Below are positions 1 to 12,023 of a stretch of DNA of 64,000 nucleotides, one piece after another. The stretch is from Cyclina sinensis (Eukaryota > Mollusca > Bivalvia > Venerida > Veneridae). How positions within the stretch are numbered: the first letter of the stretch is position 1; the number at the start of each line of letters is the position of its first letter. The notes beneath the pieces are model-generated. The model worked only from the letters and a program-made list of their open reading frames with translations. It searched no databases and was not told the origin of the DNA. Position numbers and translations under genes: made by a program. Location of the stretch: contig JAAONU010000019.1 of the NCBI GenBank assembly GCA_012932295.1, positions 27,098,913-27,162,912 on the forward strand, written 5' to 3'.

Positions 1-868
1 GACAGTGCAATAATGCGATGGCGACAATGCGATAATGCGATGGCGACAATGCGATAACACGATAGTGCGATGTCGACAATGCGATAGTCATATCGTACTG
101 TCACCATCGCATCATCGCATTGTCGCCATCGCACTATCGCGTTTTCGCATTATCGTACTGTCGTCATCGCATTATCGCACTGTCGCCATCGCATTATCGC
201 ACTGTCGCCATCGCACTATCGCATTGTCGCCATCGCATTATCGCACTGTCGCCATCGCACTATCGCATTGTCGCGTTATCGCACTATCGCATTGTCGCGT
301 TATCGCACTATCGCATTGTCGACTATCGCCTTCCGGTACACATGCGCACATCGTTTTTTTTGTGTGTACACAAGCGATTTTAACGAAACAAAAACAATTG
401 CAGAAACATAAAATGGATGGCTTTATAAAGATATACTTTGAAAGAGGTTACAGTTATAATGAAATCCGATTCTTTTAAAAATGGATCCAACTACATACAA
501 AAAAAACGATGTGCGCATGTGTACCGGAAGGCGATGACGATAGTACAATAATGCGAAAACGCGATAGTGCGATGGCGACAGTGCGATAACGCGATAATGC
601 GATGACAACAATGCGATGGCGACAATGCGATAACGCGAAAGTGCGATGGCGACAATGCGATGGCGACATTACGATATGACTATCGCATTGTCGCCATCGC
701 ACTTTCGCTTTATCGCATTGTCGCCATCGCATTATCGCATTGTCGTTATCACATTATCGCGTTATCGCACTGTCGCCATCGCAATATCGTACTGTCGCCA
801 TCGCATTATCGCACTGTCACCATCACATTAGACGCACTATCGCATTGTCGCTCTCTGGATTATAACGT
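1..868. mobile_element. Foldback-type element: palindromic arms of CpG-rich tandem repeats (left end cut by window)
   Basis: The arms are built from 8-mers of the type RYYRTCGC plus a 6-mer, usually as a 22-bp unit (8+8+6) such as ATTATCGC-ACTGTCGCC-ATCGC. Orientation switches: reverse at 1-82, forward at about 93-330, reverse at about 530-675, forward at about 680-868. Both outer switch points carry the same sequence inverted (82-98 and 668-685). Next to the core, 325-367 and 493-535 form a 43-bp inverted repeat with one mismatch, around a unique 125-bp core. The arms are far richer in CpG than their surroundings. Long reading frames across the arms come from the lack of stops in the repeat unit and are not genes. 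Long inverted repeats made of short tandem units are the hallmark of foldback transposons; that assignment is inferred. Confidence 0.75.
412..477 (+). pseudogene. Possible N-terminal remnant of an integrase-like transposase in the foldback core
   Basis: The unique core between the inner inverted arms encodes, from an ATG at 412, a short peptide with the pattern IKIYFERGYSYNEIRFF and then a stop. From memory of the family, this resembles the N-terminal helix-turn-helix start (YF-x2-G-x2-Y-x-EI-x3-L) of integrase-core proteins found in fish and invertebrate transposons. Only about 22 residues remain before the second inner arm begins, so no catalytic domain is present. If right, the element is an internally deleted, non-autonomous copy. 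The similarity is too short to be certain and could be chance. Confidence 0.4.
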
Positions 869-2338
869 CTAACCACGATGGCCCTAACGGTATTCCGTAA
901 GTAACTTCTAAACAATTGTTGCTTTAGATTGAGTTACGGGAGTCTTCAGTGAAGGTCGGGATCACTGTTACTTGGACAGAGAAGACGGTATTCGATGAAT
1001 ATTTTCACACAAGCAATTTGTATTGCAATGAAACTTCGTGTGTGGATAGTTTCTAAGCAATTGTCGCTTGAATCTGAATAAGAGGTGTATAAAATCAAGG
1101 TCAAGGTTACTTCTTCTCAAAATAGAAAACGGTTTCTAATCAAATATTTTACTTTGTATTGTAGTGAAACTCGGTATGGAAGAAGCATGTACGGAGTTGT
1201 CTCTAGGAATATTTGGCGTGTCCTATTGCTTTTGTTCCTGTGACGAGTCGGTATATTAGGGTAATTATCGCTTTCAGTGACAGCTCTAGATGTCATTGTT
1301 TCAAGTTTAAATATCATTGGTAACGGTAACCTATATGATGGGTGACTCTAGAAAGGTGGCTACTTTGAAAGGTATGTATCCACTAAGGATAGAACTTGTC
1401 ATCCCTGAATTAAAAGAAGCCGCTCCTAAAAAGTTTCGCTAATGGTTACATAAAGATTTAAAAAGAAATTCAACGGCCATGTAACACATTTTAAGTGTTA
1501 TTAGCAGACAGCATGGGACACGTTACCTTGGTGGGAAATGGCAGTTGACAACTCTTGGCGATGGTTGCTGATTGACCTCTTCTGCGGACATGCATTCTAT
1601 CATAGTCATTACTTTATTAGTTTTCACTCTCTCCGCAGATCTGTTCAGAATCATCATAAGTATTTCATACATCCAGTTGGTACCTGAAATATATGTGTAT
1701 ATTAACCTTTACCTAAATGTCAGTAAATTATTAACTTTGCTGCCAGTCCAGGAATGATAGACAAGTGTTATATCTATTTATATCTACTAGATCTTACTGG
1801 ATACAAATCGGTGACGTCCGGATAGCAGAACTTGGTGTCGGAAGTTCATAAAATCGTTGAGACACAGAGAAGACTACTTATTTGCTTACGTTTCTTCAAT
1901 TCATTATTAGTAAGACTATATAGTAAGAATTCATCCTTTATTTGTTTAACTGCTCTGTATTCATTTCAGTATTTTTATTGAAAGCATTGTCGCGTTTATA
2001 AATATGCCAAAAAGTGCATTGGAACCACTGAAATAGATTATAATTGATTGAGGGTCTTCAAGATAAACTCTCACATTTTTAAGGTACAGCGAAACAATCT
2101 TTGCAATTGTTTTGTTCAGTTTAATGCTAAGTTAACGAAGATGCCGGTCAATTTGAAGGAAAAACCAAATCAATAAGGGTAAATTAATGTTAATATCTTT
2201 TGTAAGTAAGCAAAGGCAGAGGCCATCACGTGCAAAAACAAATTCCCATTATATTTTTTTCTGATTTGCTTATGAGGAAGATACCTAACCGTGTCCTCCT
2301 CCTCATCATCATCAGGTTGCATTTCAGAGACATATCAT
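869..2338. other. Intergenic or intronic stretch, no gene seen
   Basis: No exon, RNA gene or clear repeat was recognised here. It lies between the foldback element and the sulfotransferase first exon, on the downstream side of that exon, so it is presumably the start of the sulfotransferase intron 1. I looked on the minus strand for the next sulfotransferase exon (continuation of the PAPS-binding loop) and did not find it. Confidence 0.5.
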
Positions 2339-2344
2339 ACTTAC

Positions 2345-2522
2345 CAGTTTTAGCAAATGTACACAGCATTAGATCGTCATCTCTGAACTTAAAGTTTGGG
2401 ACACTGTCGAAAACTCGTTTCGTCTCTGAGGGAGATTTGAAAAACAAAGGTTGTATGAAACCTCCTACGTCCACTGCAGTAATTGTGTCACCAGCGGCAT
2501 CCGGTATTTTCACTTCCGTCAT
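2345..2522 (-). CDS. Cytosolic sulfotransferase (SULT family), first coding exon only
   Basis: The exon encodes 59 residues plus one base, from ATG at 2522 to a donor GTAAGT (complement of 2339-2344). It reads MTEVKIPDAAG, then FDSVPNFKFRDDDLMLCTFAKTG. The RDDDLMLCTFAKTG part matches the start of the sulfotransferase fold, where strand 1 leads into the 5'-phosphosulfate-binding loop (usual form YPKSGTxW); the intron splits that loop after KTG, in phase 1. Family members transfer sulfate from PAPS to hydroxyls or amines of small molecules in the cytosol. The catalytic His and the 3'-phosphate-binding and dimer motifs would be in later exons, which are not in the 2.3 kb left in this direction. 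The gene may therefore continue beyond the window, or this may be an orphan exon. A start lacking a long N-terminal extension fits cytosolic SULTs. Confidence 0.72.
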
Positions 2523-4649
2523 TTTAGAGAACTGCGAAAGTAAAATTGGACAAAAAAGCTATACTAATGTATACAGCCTTGATGCTGGCAACATTATCAA
2601 ATGTCACAGCGCCCCGTAAAATGTCACTTAAACTTGATGTAACTTCTTTCGGAAGTTTTATAACAATTTCATAAACACGAAATACTATGGCAAACTATTA
2701 AAAGTTTACCTATTTTCTTTTTGGAGGGTGTGAAGTGCTACCTGACTTATAACCGGTTAATAGTACAAGTACAAATATTGTTATACATGCACTGCATACC
2801 AAAATGAGTTACGAAAAGAATCAGGTGTGTCTTTAGAATAAGGAGCTTTTTACATCTTGCAATACCTCCCAAACACTAAAATATCTAAACTCTGTAGGGC
2901 TGTCCGTCAACCGGTACCGAGTAGTCTTTATTCGGGGTATATTAGTGGTTTAGTTGTTACGCACACGGACTTGTTATCCAGGGATCGCAAGTTCCCCGCT
3001 ACTCCACTAACACTTATAACTGACCATCGGCTGAGATTAAAACCCATGTATCGGTGCACTGATCATTTAAAATAACCACAAGGGCCTCTGATAGGGGTGC
3101 TCTGTGCTATCCCCTACAACCAAAAATAACTAAACGCTTGTGTAGGCGTCGGCTATACGGGAAGCTGACGATAAATTAACGTAGATTGTGACATAAGTTA
3201 ACCATAGCAAACCGAGGACAATTTGATCTATTAAACCGAAAAAAAAAGTAAAAATAATAAAAGGACTTTCTGTTTCCAAATATGTATAGATGTTGATTTA
3301 TCGTACACAAAGTTAAACACACCTTTTCATATATATTTTTATTATGATTATTTTGCGATATGTATGTCAATGATAAGGTGTGTAACACAACTGCCAAACT
3401 CGTTCTGAACTGACAAGTGACATCAAGAAATACGAATTTTGACTTCAATCCGAATATTTTGTAAACTGCTTTCAGGACAATTTAAATCTCCTAAATTATT
3501 TTCTATAAACTAAGCCTGTAAACTAAAATTAAGCACATACTGTGATACAGACAAGAGTTTACCATCTATTAAATATATTTTGCAGAAAACGTCTCATAAA
3601 TTATTTATCTGTCTTATGGTCAAAGGTAATTCAATTATAACCGAAGATTTTGACAAAGATCTAACCATACCTCAACAGCGCAATCCAAAAGAACTGTCTT
3701 GCCAGTTTATGCCTTCTTTTTAAAATGTTTTCCTTCTAGAAACACTCTCAACGATAGAATCAAGGTCGACGTTGTCTTAGCAAAAATAAAATGTTGATCG
3801 TTTGTTTCGCTCAATCCAGTACACTTCGTTATAGACAGTAGTCCATACTGCGATAAAAACTGGGACGCATGTAGGATTGTTTGAACAAGTATAGAAGCGT
3901 TGCGCTTAAATCTGTCAAGTCAAACTGCACAGAGTTGTTGTTCTTCATTAGATAAATCGTTTTATCTATATCATCTTGTCACTAAAGTGAAGAAATAAAC
4001 CTGAACAGTGGCAATAACTAGAACATTACAATTCGGTAGTGAACCCGGCTAATGTGGCTCTATATCTTTCACTGTCGAACCTGGCGTTACACTCAGCTGA
4101 AATTTCATTGGCTGCAATTTTCGATCTTGCACACTTTAATCTCTTTTCCATATAAAATATTATTTATTCCGGAAAGTTGAAAGCAACTGCAATTTTAAAG
4201 ATTTTCAGGAAATCCTTGAAAAGCAAGAAAAATACGGTCCCTATTCAAAACAGCGGTCGTACACTGTATAATGTTTTTAAGCGGAGTTTTCATGTCATAT
4301 TCATGCTCAAAATGACGATTAATAAGATAGTTTTATAAAATTCATTCCTGGAAATTACAAGTTTCTGAAGATTTCAAACCATTAGCAACGTTAAAAGAAT
4401 TCCCTTTCAATCTTCCTCGCTTATCTGTTTGAAAGAAACTACAACAGAAAATAATGAAAAGGGCAATGTAGAATTGCTTCACCCCACATCCTTGTGTGGA
4501 CTGTCATAAGACGAAGTTTGAATGATTAAGATACAGAATGACCAAGTTATGCTTCATACCAGAACATATCAAACAGGAAGAATGTTCCATGCTCTTCTTT
4601 AAGATTCTTGCACAATCCACACTTTCAAAATGTTTTCTTTTATGATATG
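2523..4649. other. Intergenic stretch upstream of the sulfotransferase exon
   Basis: AT-rich sequence that should include the sulfotransferase 5' region. Apart from a weak tRNA-like segment near 2930-3010, nothing coding or structured was recognised. Confidence 0.45.
2925..3010 (+). repeat. Weak tRNA-like segment, possible SINE head or tRNA pseudogene
   Basis: A stretch starting GGGGTAT and ending GCTACTCC could form an acceptor-like pairing. Inside it are a loose A-box (TGGTTTAGTTG) and a loose B-box or T-arm (GGGATCGCAAGTTCCCC). The B-box departs from GGTTCGAATCC, so a working tRNA is unlikely. A decayed tRNA-derived SINE is the better reading. Confidence 0.3.
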
Positions 4650-5022
4650 AAGTCTTATGCTTCTATTCACCATGAAAACTGGGGAGAAAAAGTTTTGACT
4701 TAACCAGGATTCGAACCCACGACCTTTCGGTCAGTAAAATATAGAGCGACGATCTAGACCACTGAGCTACAGTGCCGGTTTAGTAGGATGCGTCAAAATT
4801 AATGTTATAACTAAAGTATCTACCCCGTGACTATAACGGGGTAAATTTTTTACCGATAAAAGTGTGTAAAATTTTATATTTTGATGTTTTTCTGTATCAA
4901 AAAATGTGTCAGTAACTTAGTTTAAATATGTTCTTCACAATTACAGCAAAAATTTCAAGATGTTAGAACAGTTTCTTTTTTTTTTTTTCATCATCGGCAC
5001 ATCTGTGAGTCAGTCGCTTTAA
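4650..5022 (-). mobile_element. TTAA/TIR element with tRNA-like module, copy 1 (one end only)
   Basis: Reverse-oriented relative of the copy at 19474-19921. The right end is intact: CTGTGAGTCAGTCGCT at 5003-5018 followed by TTAA. Reading leftward it keeps the same order as copy 2: an AT-rich block (AAGAACATATTTAAAC), a hairpin of the form TTACCCCGTTATAGTCACGGGGTA (given here as paired arms), then a tRNA-like module with A-box GTAGCTCAGTGGTC and exact B-box GGTTCGAATCC at about 4700-4780. Similarity to copy 2 ends near 4660 and no second TIR was found, so this copy is truncated or diverged at its left end. Confidence 0.65.
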
Positions 5023-5376
5023 GTCGTAAGTGAATTCAATGTTATAGTTCGAAGGGAGATAATTAAGATAACTAACACAAGCGGCTCAATGTTTTGTTGT
5101 AGTCAGTTTACCTTTAACATGCACTTTAACATTTTCATCAATTTTGAAGCGACAGGCACTTGCATGTCAATAGTTTCAATGTTATACTTCAAACGAATCA
5201 AACTGACAGAAATAACAAGAACAGAAATCTGACTTGAGTTATGGTAGTTGTATTATGCACGCACTCCAACAAAATAGTGAAAATTGAAAACTAAAAAACA
5301 AAAACATAAACGGGTAAGTGTGGCTCAGTTTCCTTTATATTTGAAACAACATTGAATATCAATAATACAACATGGT

Positions 5377-5546
5377 AAATAGAGGATATTGGTTTGTTTT
5401 TCGTAGATATGGAATATATCTCATCGTGAAGTGATACAATTAAATATTTTCACGAGCGCGTAGAGCGAGTGAAAGTATAAGAATTGTATCACTTTGAGAT
5501 GAGATACATTCCATATCTACGAAAAACAAACAAATTTTCTATTTAT
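5377..5546. mobile_element. Hairpin MITE (near-palindromic, about 170 bp)
   Basis: The left arm (from 5393, TTTGTTTTTCGTAGATATGG) is complementary to the right arm ending at 5530; the pairing continues inward to GTGATACAATT/AATTGTATCAC and outward to TAAATAGA/TCTATTTA with small gaps. The loop contains the GC-richer GAGCGCGTAGAGCGAG. No coding capacity. It has the shape of a foldback MITE; no convincing target-site duplication could be read. Confidence 0.65.
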
Positions 5547-7866
5547 TTTATGCTAATACCAATAAACTTTTAGAACTGTTTCTTTGCTTACACGCGTATG
5601 AATACATGATCGTGAAACTCAAATTCAGTATACACAGTTCGCCATCTTGAATTATACATGACACATAGGAACGTGTTGCATTCTAACGATTTATTTAGTC
5701 TACACCTAATCACCAAACAAATCATAGAAATAAACAAAGATCTACCTGCATATTCTTCTTCATTTTCCTTCTTTACTATCCACATTTTGCTGCTTATAGG
5801 GCATTCATATAAAATATGGCCTGTGCAATGACGAATCAAAATTCAGCGCCAGTGCAGAGGTTCATCCTAAATAAATGCCCTTAAAAGATCTAGATTCTTC
5901 CATAGGTTGATCAAGAAGCAATACATGTCATTACATTTTCAAATAGCATAAATCCTGTGTATTTAATTTAAGATTTCACGTAAAATGCCATCTTGGGGAA
6001 TAAATTGTTTGCCTACGTCACCTACTCTGAAGTATGTGACATAAAATTAACGAAATGGCATAGGATTCTCGAAATGGATCGGTCTGTTGTATACATACAA
6101 TGACTCTTTAAAAGTCGGACTCTGGATTTTATGCTAGAATTTTTTTATATCTTTTATATTACTTGTAAAATTTCAAATTGTGGTTACTGAAAAGTAGTTC
6201 GGCACAGTGACTTATATAGAATCTATATCAGAACTCGGTATTTCATTGGTTGGCATAAAATAAACCCTTTTATCAGCTTTAATTTTGTTTTTAATTAGCA
6301 CATGTCTCTCACAGCGTAAATCCAAACTAAAGTGACTCGCTCTTACAGTTTTCATACATACATATATAGTAAAATTTCCCTCCAAGTTAATGAAAACGTC
6401 ATGAGAATTTTGTGACATACAAAAAAAAAATCAAGTGAAACATGAGCAAAATTTGCGCCATAGCAAAGATGGAGCATTAACATAGGTAAGTACTCCGCTG
6501 TGTAACGGCGGGAAAAATTACACACGCTACTATAACCGTGCTCTAGTACATAATTTATATTTACATAACAATACAAGCAGAACGGAGGAAAGCTTAATAT
6601 TCAAAGAAACAATGCTTTATATGAACAAGAATTTAATAACATGTCAAGAACACGCTCTTCACGACACTAAGGAAGACGCAAGTTTGAGTTATGGTTCTTA
6701 TCTAAAGGACGCCATCTCTCTATTTCATGTAACTTTTTAAAATACTCCCATGAAAAGCGTATGAAGTTATGTTTCAGACAGACAGTCAAACAGATGTGTC
6801 AGACAGACGCCATTTTTAATACATCTCGTAGTCCGTTACCAGTGTTATCACTTGAAACTAGGTACACTTTTTTCTCCGATGCGTTGCGTGGGTGTTTAAG
6901 AAGAAAGATCTGTGTATATCGATTCGAACAAAATATTTTTACTTGTCAATACGTTTACTAAAACATTTGCAGTGCCGAGACAAATTTAACTTTACCTGGG
7001 TGCTGTATGGTATGGTAACTCCATTCAGAACTCTTTTTCCTGTATTGTCCGTTATCCCAAAATAAAGCGCTGATAAATGTAGATGAAATTAGACGTTGTG
7101 TCATGTAAATGGAAGAGACACAAAGATACAACTGAGTTAAACGCAAAAGTGCTAGAGCAAAAACAAAACAAACAAAAAAATATGCAGTTAGATGAAGAAT
7201 ACTGTTTACTTTGGAAAAAAAAACTTCTGCAAATATTGTCACATGATTTCCTTTATTTCTCCTATTAAAATCATTCTTTAGCCAATTGCATCATGCTTAA
7301 CGGAAGTTAAAGGGCCGAAATGTCTAAATTTTACCTTAAACACGATCTTAAAATTTAAAGATCATAGAAATACATGTACACGTAAACGTCTTTGCTGATT
7401 TGCGCGCTTTTCGCAGTAATAAAGTAGTCAGCATTTAGTCAATTACACCGTCATGCGAGCAGCACTGGGTCACGTAACATAAATACGGCCGTAAGAAGGA
7501 TCCAGATTTAATGCAGTCTCACAGTTGACATGAGCTTTCATTAATAAGCTTGGTGAAAATGAAGACGAAAATAAGCTAACAGTCCTTTGTTAAGAGTTTA
7601 TTTGAAGGTTACACAGAACTACATGTCATCTGTACGTGTTTTGAATTGTTGATTGGAGACAGGACAATATCACGGACAACTAGAAAAGTGTCCAATAGGA
7701 CACAGAAGCACATGCTCAAATGTTGACAGAAGATCTTAAGCAGGGAGTTAAAATGTAAGAAGAGGCAAGTTGAATGTCGAAAGCAGTATAACTGTTGTAG
7801 GTATTTAACGAACACATTAATGCAAAACCATAGTCCTGTAAGTGTGAAGAATTTTGTGTTTATCAG
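5547..7866. other. Intergenic, nothing recognised
   Basis: About 2.3 kb of AT-rich sequence. Reading frames here are short, lack family resemblance and have no convincing splice context. Confidence 0.45.
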
Positions 7867-8385
7867 AAATTAGGCCGAAAAGGGCATAACTCTGATAATA
7901 CCGGTATTGGAGGAGTCACGCACAGTTTCAAAAAGACCTGTAGTTCCATACACGCAAAATATGAATGAAATCTGTTAATGCGTTCTCCATAAAATGTGTG
8001 GCGAGTTCATCTTAACAGAAATTAAGTCAGTTGAGCCATAACTCTCACAAAATTGAAAGTGTCAAGCCTGATTTAGAAAGAAACCTGTAGTTTCATAAGA
8101 CACATACAGACAAAACATGAATAAAATATATGCACGCGTTTCCTTCAAACGTGAGGAACCAAAACGTGGAGTCGATAAAGGGTCAAAACTTTGACAAAAT
8201 TGAAGATGTTATGTCCAGTTTCGTAAGGAGCCTGTAGTTTCAAAAGACGTATACACACACAATATCGATGGAATATGTGCAAGCGTTTCTTCTTTAAATG
8301 CGCGGTAATGTAACTTGGAAGGACGGACAGGTTCAACACCTAATGCCCCTTCGCCATTTTTTCGAATTGTGGGGGCATAAAATGA
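7867..8385 (-). repeat. Bivalve-type tandem array with palindromic head (reverse orientation)
   Basis: Roughly three units of 120-140 bp repeat the phrases 'cataactct(c/g)a', 'cctgtagttt' and 'aatgcgcg'. The right end has a GGACGGACAGG run followed by a head palindrome (ATGCCCC...GGGGGCAT) at about 8341-8381. Read on the minus strand, the order is head, GTCC run, tandem units. Confidence 0.65.
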
Positions 8386-9044
8386 AAGATAACAAGGCAG
8401 GCTTACAGTGACGTCTTATTAACCGTCCACACTTCTTCACAGCATGACGTGAATTTACGGGTGAAATTTACATGGTATTTCGATCCCTCGTTAATCATTT
8501 AGGTCCTCTCTTAACGAATTATTCAACAAAGGTCATGACCTCAAACAAAAAAGCTCAATAATCTATACCTAAATTTACCTTCATATCGAATGCCAACACT
8601 GCAGAACCAATACATCTGAGAACGAGGCATTCCAAGTTATTCATAAAACTTTATTCTTTTATTCAGAATCAAAATATGTAGACAAACGGAGAAAGATAAA
8701 TAATTGGGAATTTAAAATTTCAAGGTATTCATTTTGACAAGCTGCGTCTTATTTCCAGCAGCTACACAGGGACCTATCTTGTATTTCATATGTCACTAGC
8801 AACTGATGTGAACTTCAGACCATGTGGTTGTTGAGCGTGGCCTTTTGCATAAATCTCACCAAACCTGATTAAATCGACTTTAAAAACTGATAAAGAAGCA
8901 AGCAGATGTATGGTGCACTTACCAACATCTTTTGTCAAGTTGACGTTTCCAACAACGCTGATTTCATCGTGCAAGTAAAATATTATGAAGGTAAAATCTA
9001 GTATTCTTCAAATATTAGAAACATTTTATTCATGCGGCAAAGTT
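8386..9044. other. Spacer between two facing arrays
   Basis: About 660 bp of unrecognised sequence between oppositely oriented arrays of the same repeat family. No gene seen. Confidence 0.4.
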
Positions 9045-9680
9045 TCCTTTTTACTCCCTCGCAATTCGAAGAATGTTGAAGGGGCATTAAGTGTTGCTCC
9101 TGTCCGTCCAACCACATTTCGTTTCCGTGCATTTAAAGGAAAACATTTGCACAGATTTCATTCATATGTTACATGTGTGTGTGTTATGAAACTACAGGCT
9201 CCCTTTCGAATTGGGAAGTGACAACTCCACCAGAATTATGGCCCTTTTTCGACTCCAAATTTCGTTTCCGCGCATTTAAAGGAAATAACTTGCGCAGATT
9301 TCATTCATAGTTTGCATGTGTTACGAAAATACAGGTTCCTGTCGGAACTGGGCGTGACTTCAATTTTGTCAAAGGGGCTCTTTTTCGACTCCAAATGTCG
9401 TTTTCGCCAATTTAAAGGAAAACGCTTGCACATATTTCATTTATATTTTGCCTATAAATTTGTGTCTTATAAAACTACAGGTTTCTTTCGAAATTTGGCC
9501 TGGCACATCCTATTTTATCAGAGCTATGGCTCTTATTCGAGTTAATTTCTGTTAATATCAAGTTTCCGCACACACTTTAAATGATTTCATTCATAATTTG
9601 CGTATCTTCTGAAACTACGGGTACTTTTCGAATTGGGCATTATACCTCCAATGTTATCAGAGTAAAGTTATGACCCTTTT
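9045..9680 (+). repeat. Tandem array, same family as 7867-8385, opposite orientation
   Basis: It starts with a degenerate head (CAATTCG... to GGGGCATTAAG) and a CTGTCCGTCC run at about 9050-9108. Four units of about 140 bp follow, marked by 'gaaactacaggctcc'-like phrases near 9188, 9325, 9470 and 9611, and by 'catttaaaggaaaac'. Short reading frames inside are not genes. Confidence 0.65.
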
Positions 9681-12023
9681 GACTCAATTTTTTTTTAAAC
9701 ATCAAACTTCTTCACATTTAAAGGACAACGGTTTTACAGTTATCTGTTCATTAAATACATACAAGAGTTATACTGCTTTTGACATTCCACCTGCTTCTTC
9801 TTACACTTTAATCATCTTCTTACGATTTTTGTCAACATTTGAGCATGGCGGGCATCTGTGTGACATGGACACTTGTAGTTTTTATGTATTGTATAACAAA
9901 AAAGATTTAAATTCAAGAACACTACACTTCACATTTCGAAGAGGAATGGGAAACAAAATGCGTGGCCTTGTTATGTAAAGTACATATAGGGAAGATGGGG
10001 AGGAGTTGCCAGGTAACTATCTGACATTGTCAGCACTATGCAAAAGCAACCTGCTGGCGTTTTTAAAAGGGGAAATCTGACATTCCTAATGCAACTGGAG
10101 GGGATTATTTTTATTCGTCATTCTAAGCTTTATTTATCCTTAAAAAACAGAATTCATATAATATCTCGTATAAAAAATGTTTTCCCTGCTTATCTTATGT
10201 CAATAACAATTAACTTCATGATTTCATTTGGTGGTAGTGTAAGGAAACGAAAGTGCAAGTGAGTTGATTTAAAGTCCATTAACCACTCCAATTCACACAA
10301 TTCCATGAGGGTTATCCAATTATTCTGCAGCTTATCAATTTTTACATTGAAAATAACACGAAAATGAAAATATTTTGTGATTTGTTTATAAGCATAATTT
10401 TAACAAAATCTGTGTATTTCATGGAAAGATTCCTACAAATAACAACAATATCACTAAACACATCATCTCATGTACATGTATACTGTCTTGACATTAACAA
10501 GATGCTATATTGTCCAACTAAAATCTGTTCTTGAAACACTAGCTGCACTTCTCAACACATGGCATCTCAATCAGGACTGAAAGACACCCACAATCTGTCC
10601 TTGTGACAATCCTCTGTTGAATGTCAGTGTGGTTGACATTAGTTTTTCTTTCAAGCTGAGCTGCTGACCTCAGCTGATTCTAAAGCTGGGGAAGTATGCA
10701 AAGTCTAATGGGTGAGCTCGGGCTTTTTTCTTTTTCAGTGTTCATAAATTGTCCATGCCATCTGAACACTGAGCCCAAGAGACACCTCTGAAACATTCTT
10801 TATTCTTCGTTTTTGTAACTGTCTCCAACGTAATATTCCACATCTGCACTAAAATTTATCACTGTCCACTGTTATCCTGAATTGACATAAGCTTAATATT
10901 GTTAAAGTGATGTCAGTATTTCAAATGTTTCACAGATTACTTCAAATTATCATAACAGGTTCACATGATTTTATGCAGATTTCTTTTCACATATAAGAGA
11001 AAACATAGGCGATGTATGAAGCATAAAACAAACTTTAAGCATTCTTTTTTCCAGTGTGAGCTGCTAAGCATCACGGCATTGTAATTAAAAGTTTGTTGTT
11101 GTGATTACAGGGATGTATATGCTTTCAAATGATGTTTCAATGTTTGATTATTGTTATCTTTTGTTTACAAAAAATTGAATAAGCACAAAGAAACTTAGAT
11201 ACATCAAGTTTTGGACAATACATGTACATGTATTAGCTACATAAGCTTTACCAGAAACCAAAAGAGCTACTGTAGTAAAAATTTCTGAAATTACAAAACT
11301 GCCTTTGCACACTACTCAAAATTGCTGGCAACTCTATACTTAGCCTTCTATACTCAACATACTTATTTGGTAATAAAGTCCCTCTTCACTTTCTAACTTT
11401 TCTTCCCTCTTGTCCACTTGAATCCACCTGAATGTTGATAATATAAAAAAAAACTAGGCAAAACAGGGATTGTTTATTAACAATAGTCCATATGAGGACT
11501 AGCATATCACCTCCTATCTTACTGAGAAATATCAAACTTTCATCAAACTTAAAGTCTGGCCTGAACAATAGACTAGCTATCACTAGCTGGCATGTACAAA
11601 ATCTACTGAAATTATAGGTCGGTGACTATGACTGCTTGACCAGATGTCTAAAGACACACCTTTGACAAACCTTCTTTCCAAAAGATATTCAGCAGCAGAA
11701 CAAATATCTGATACCACATTCCCTAATTCCTTTACAAATCTTGTTATAGGACACAACCGCAGTTCACTGATATTTTCACATCTTGTATGTCTAAATTCAC
11801 ACTGCACCCGTTATGCTGGCAATGTACAATAACATGTGCCATGATGCTCCACAGAAAGTCTTTCGTGTATGTCTGGCTGGTAATGTACTGTAACACCCTG
11901 TGTTACTTCCGCTTCTTAGGTCAGTCAAGATTAGGGTGGTCGCATATGAAACAGTCGAAGAGCCTTTCATAATACTGTCTTCATTCATCTTTCCTATTAT
12001 CACTACACAAACACGAAGACCTG
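9681..12023. other. Downstream flank and probable 3' UTR of FBXW8
   Basis: No coding exon recognised. The part next to 12024 is presumably the FBXW8 3' UTR on the minus strand. A candidate polyadenylation hexamer (AATAAA on the minus strand) lies at 11473-11478, about 550 bp beyond the stop codon. The real transcript end cannot be told from sequence. Confidence 0.4.

Noticed and set aside
35..872. Several open frames of 60-147 codons rich in HYRIVALSH-like repeats
   Set aside because: They are translations of the 22-bp foldback repeat, which lacks stops in most frames on both strands. Length and composition follow from the repeat alone.
2230..2619. 129-codon plus-strand frame over the sulfotransferase exon
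   Set aside because: It is the antisense shadow of the sulfotransferase first exon, whose minus-strand reading has clear family motifs.
9670..9978. 102-codon frame starting in a tandem array
   Set aside because: It starts inside repeat sequence and shows no domain; it is explained by chance in AT-rich DNA.
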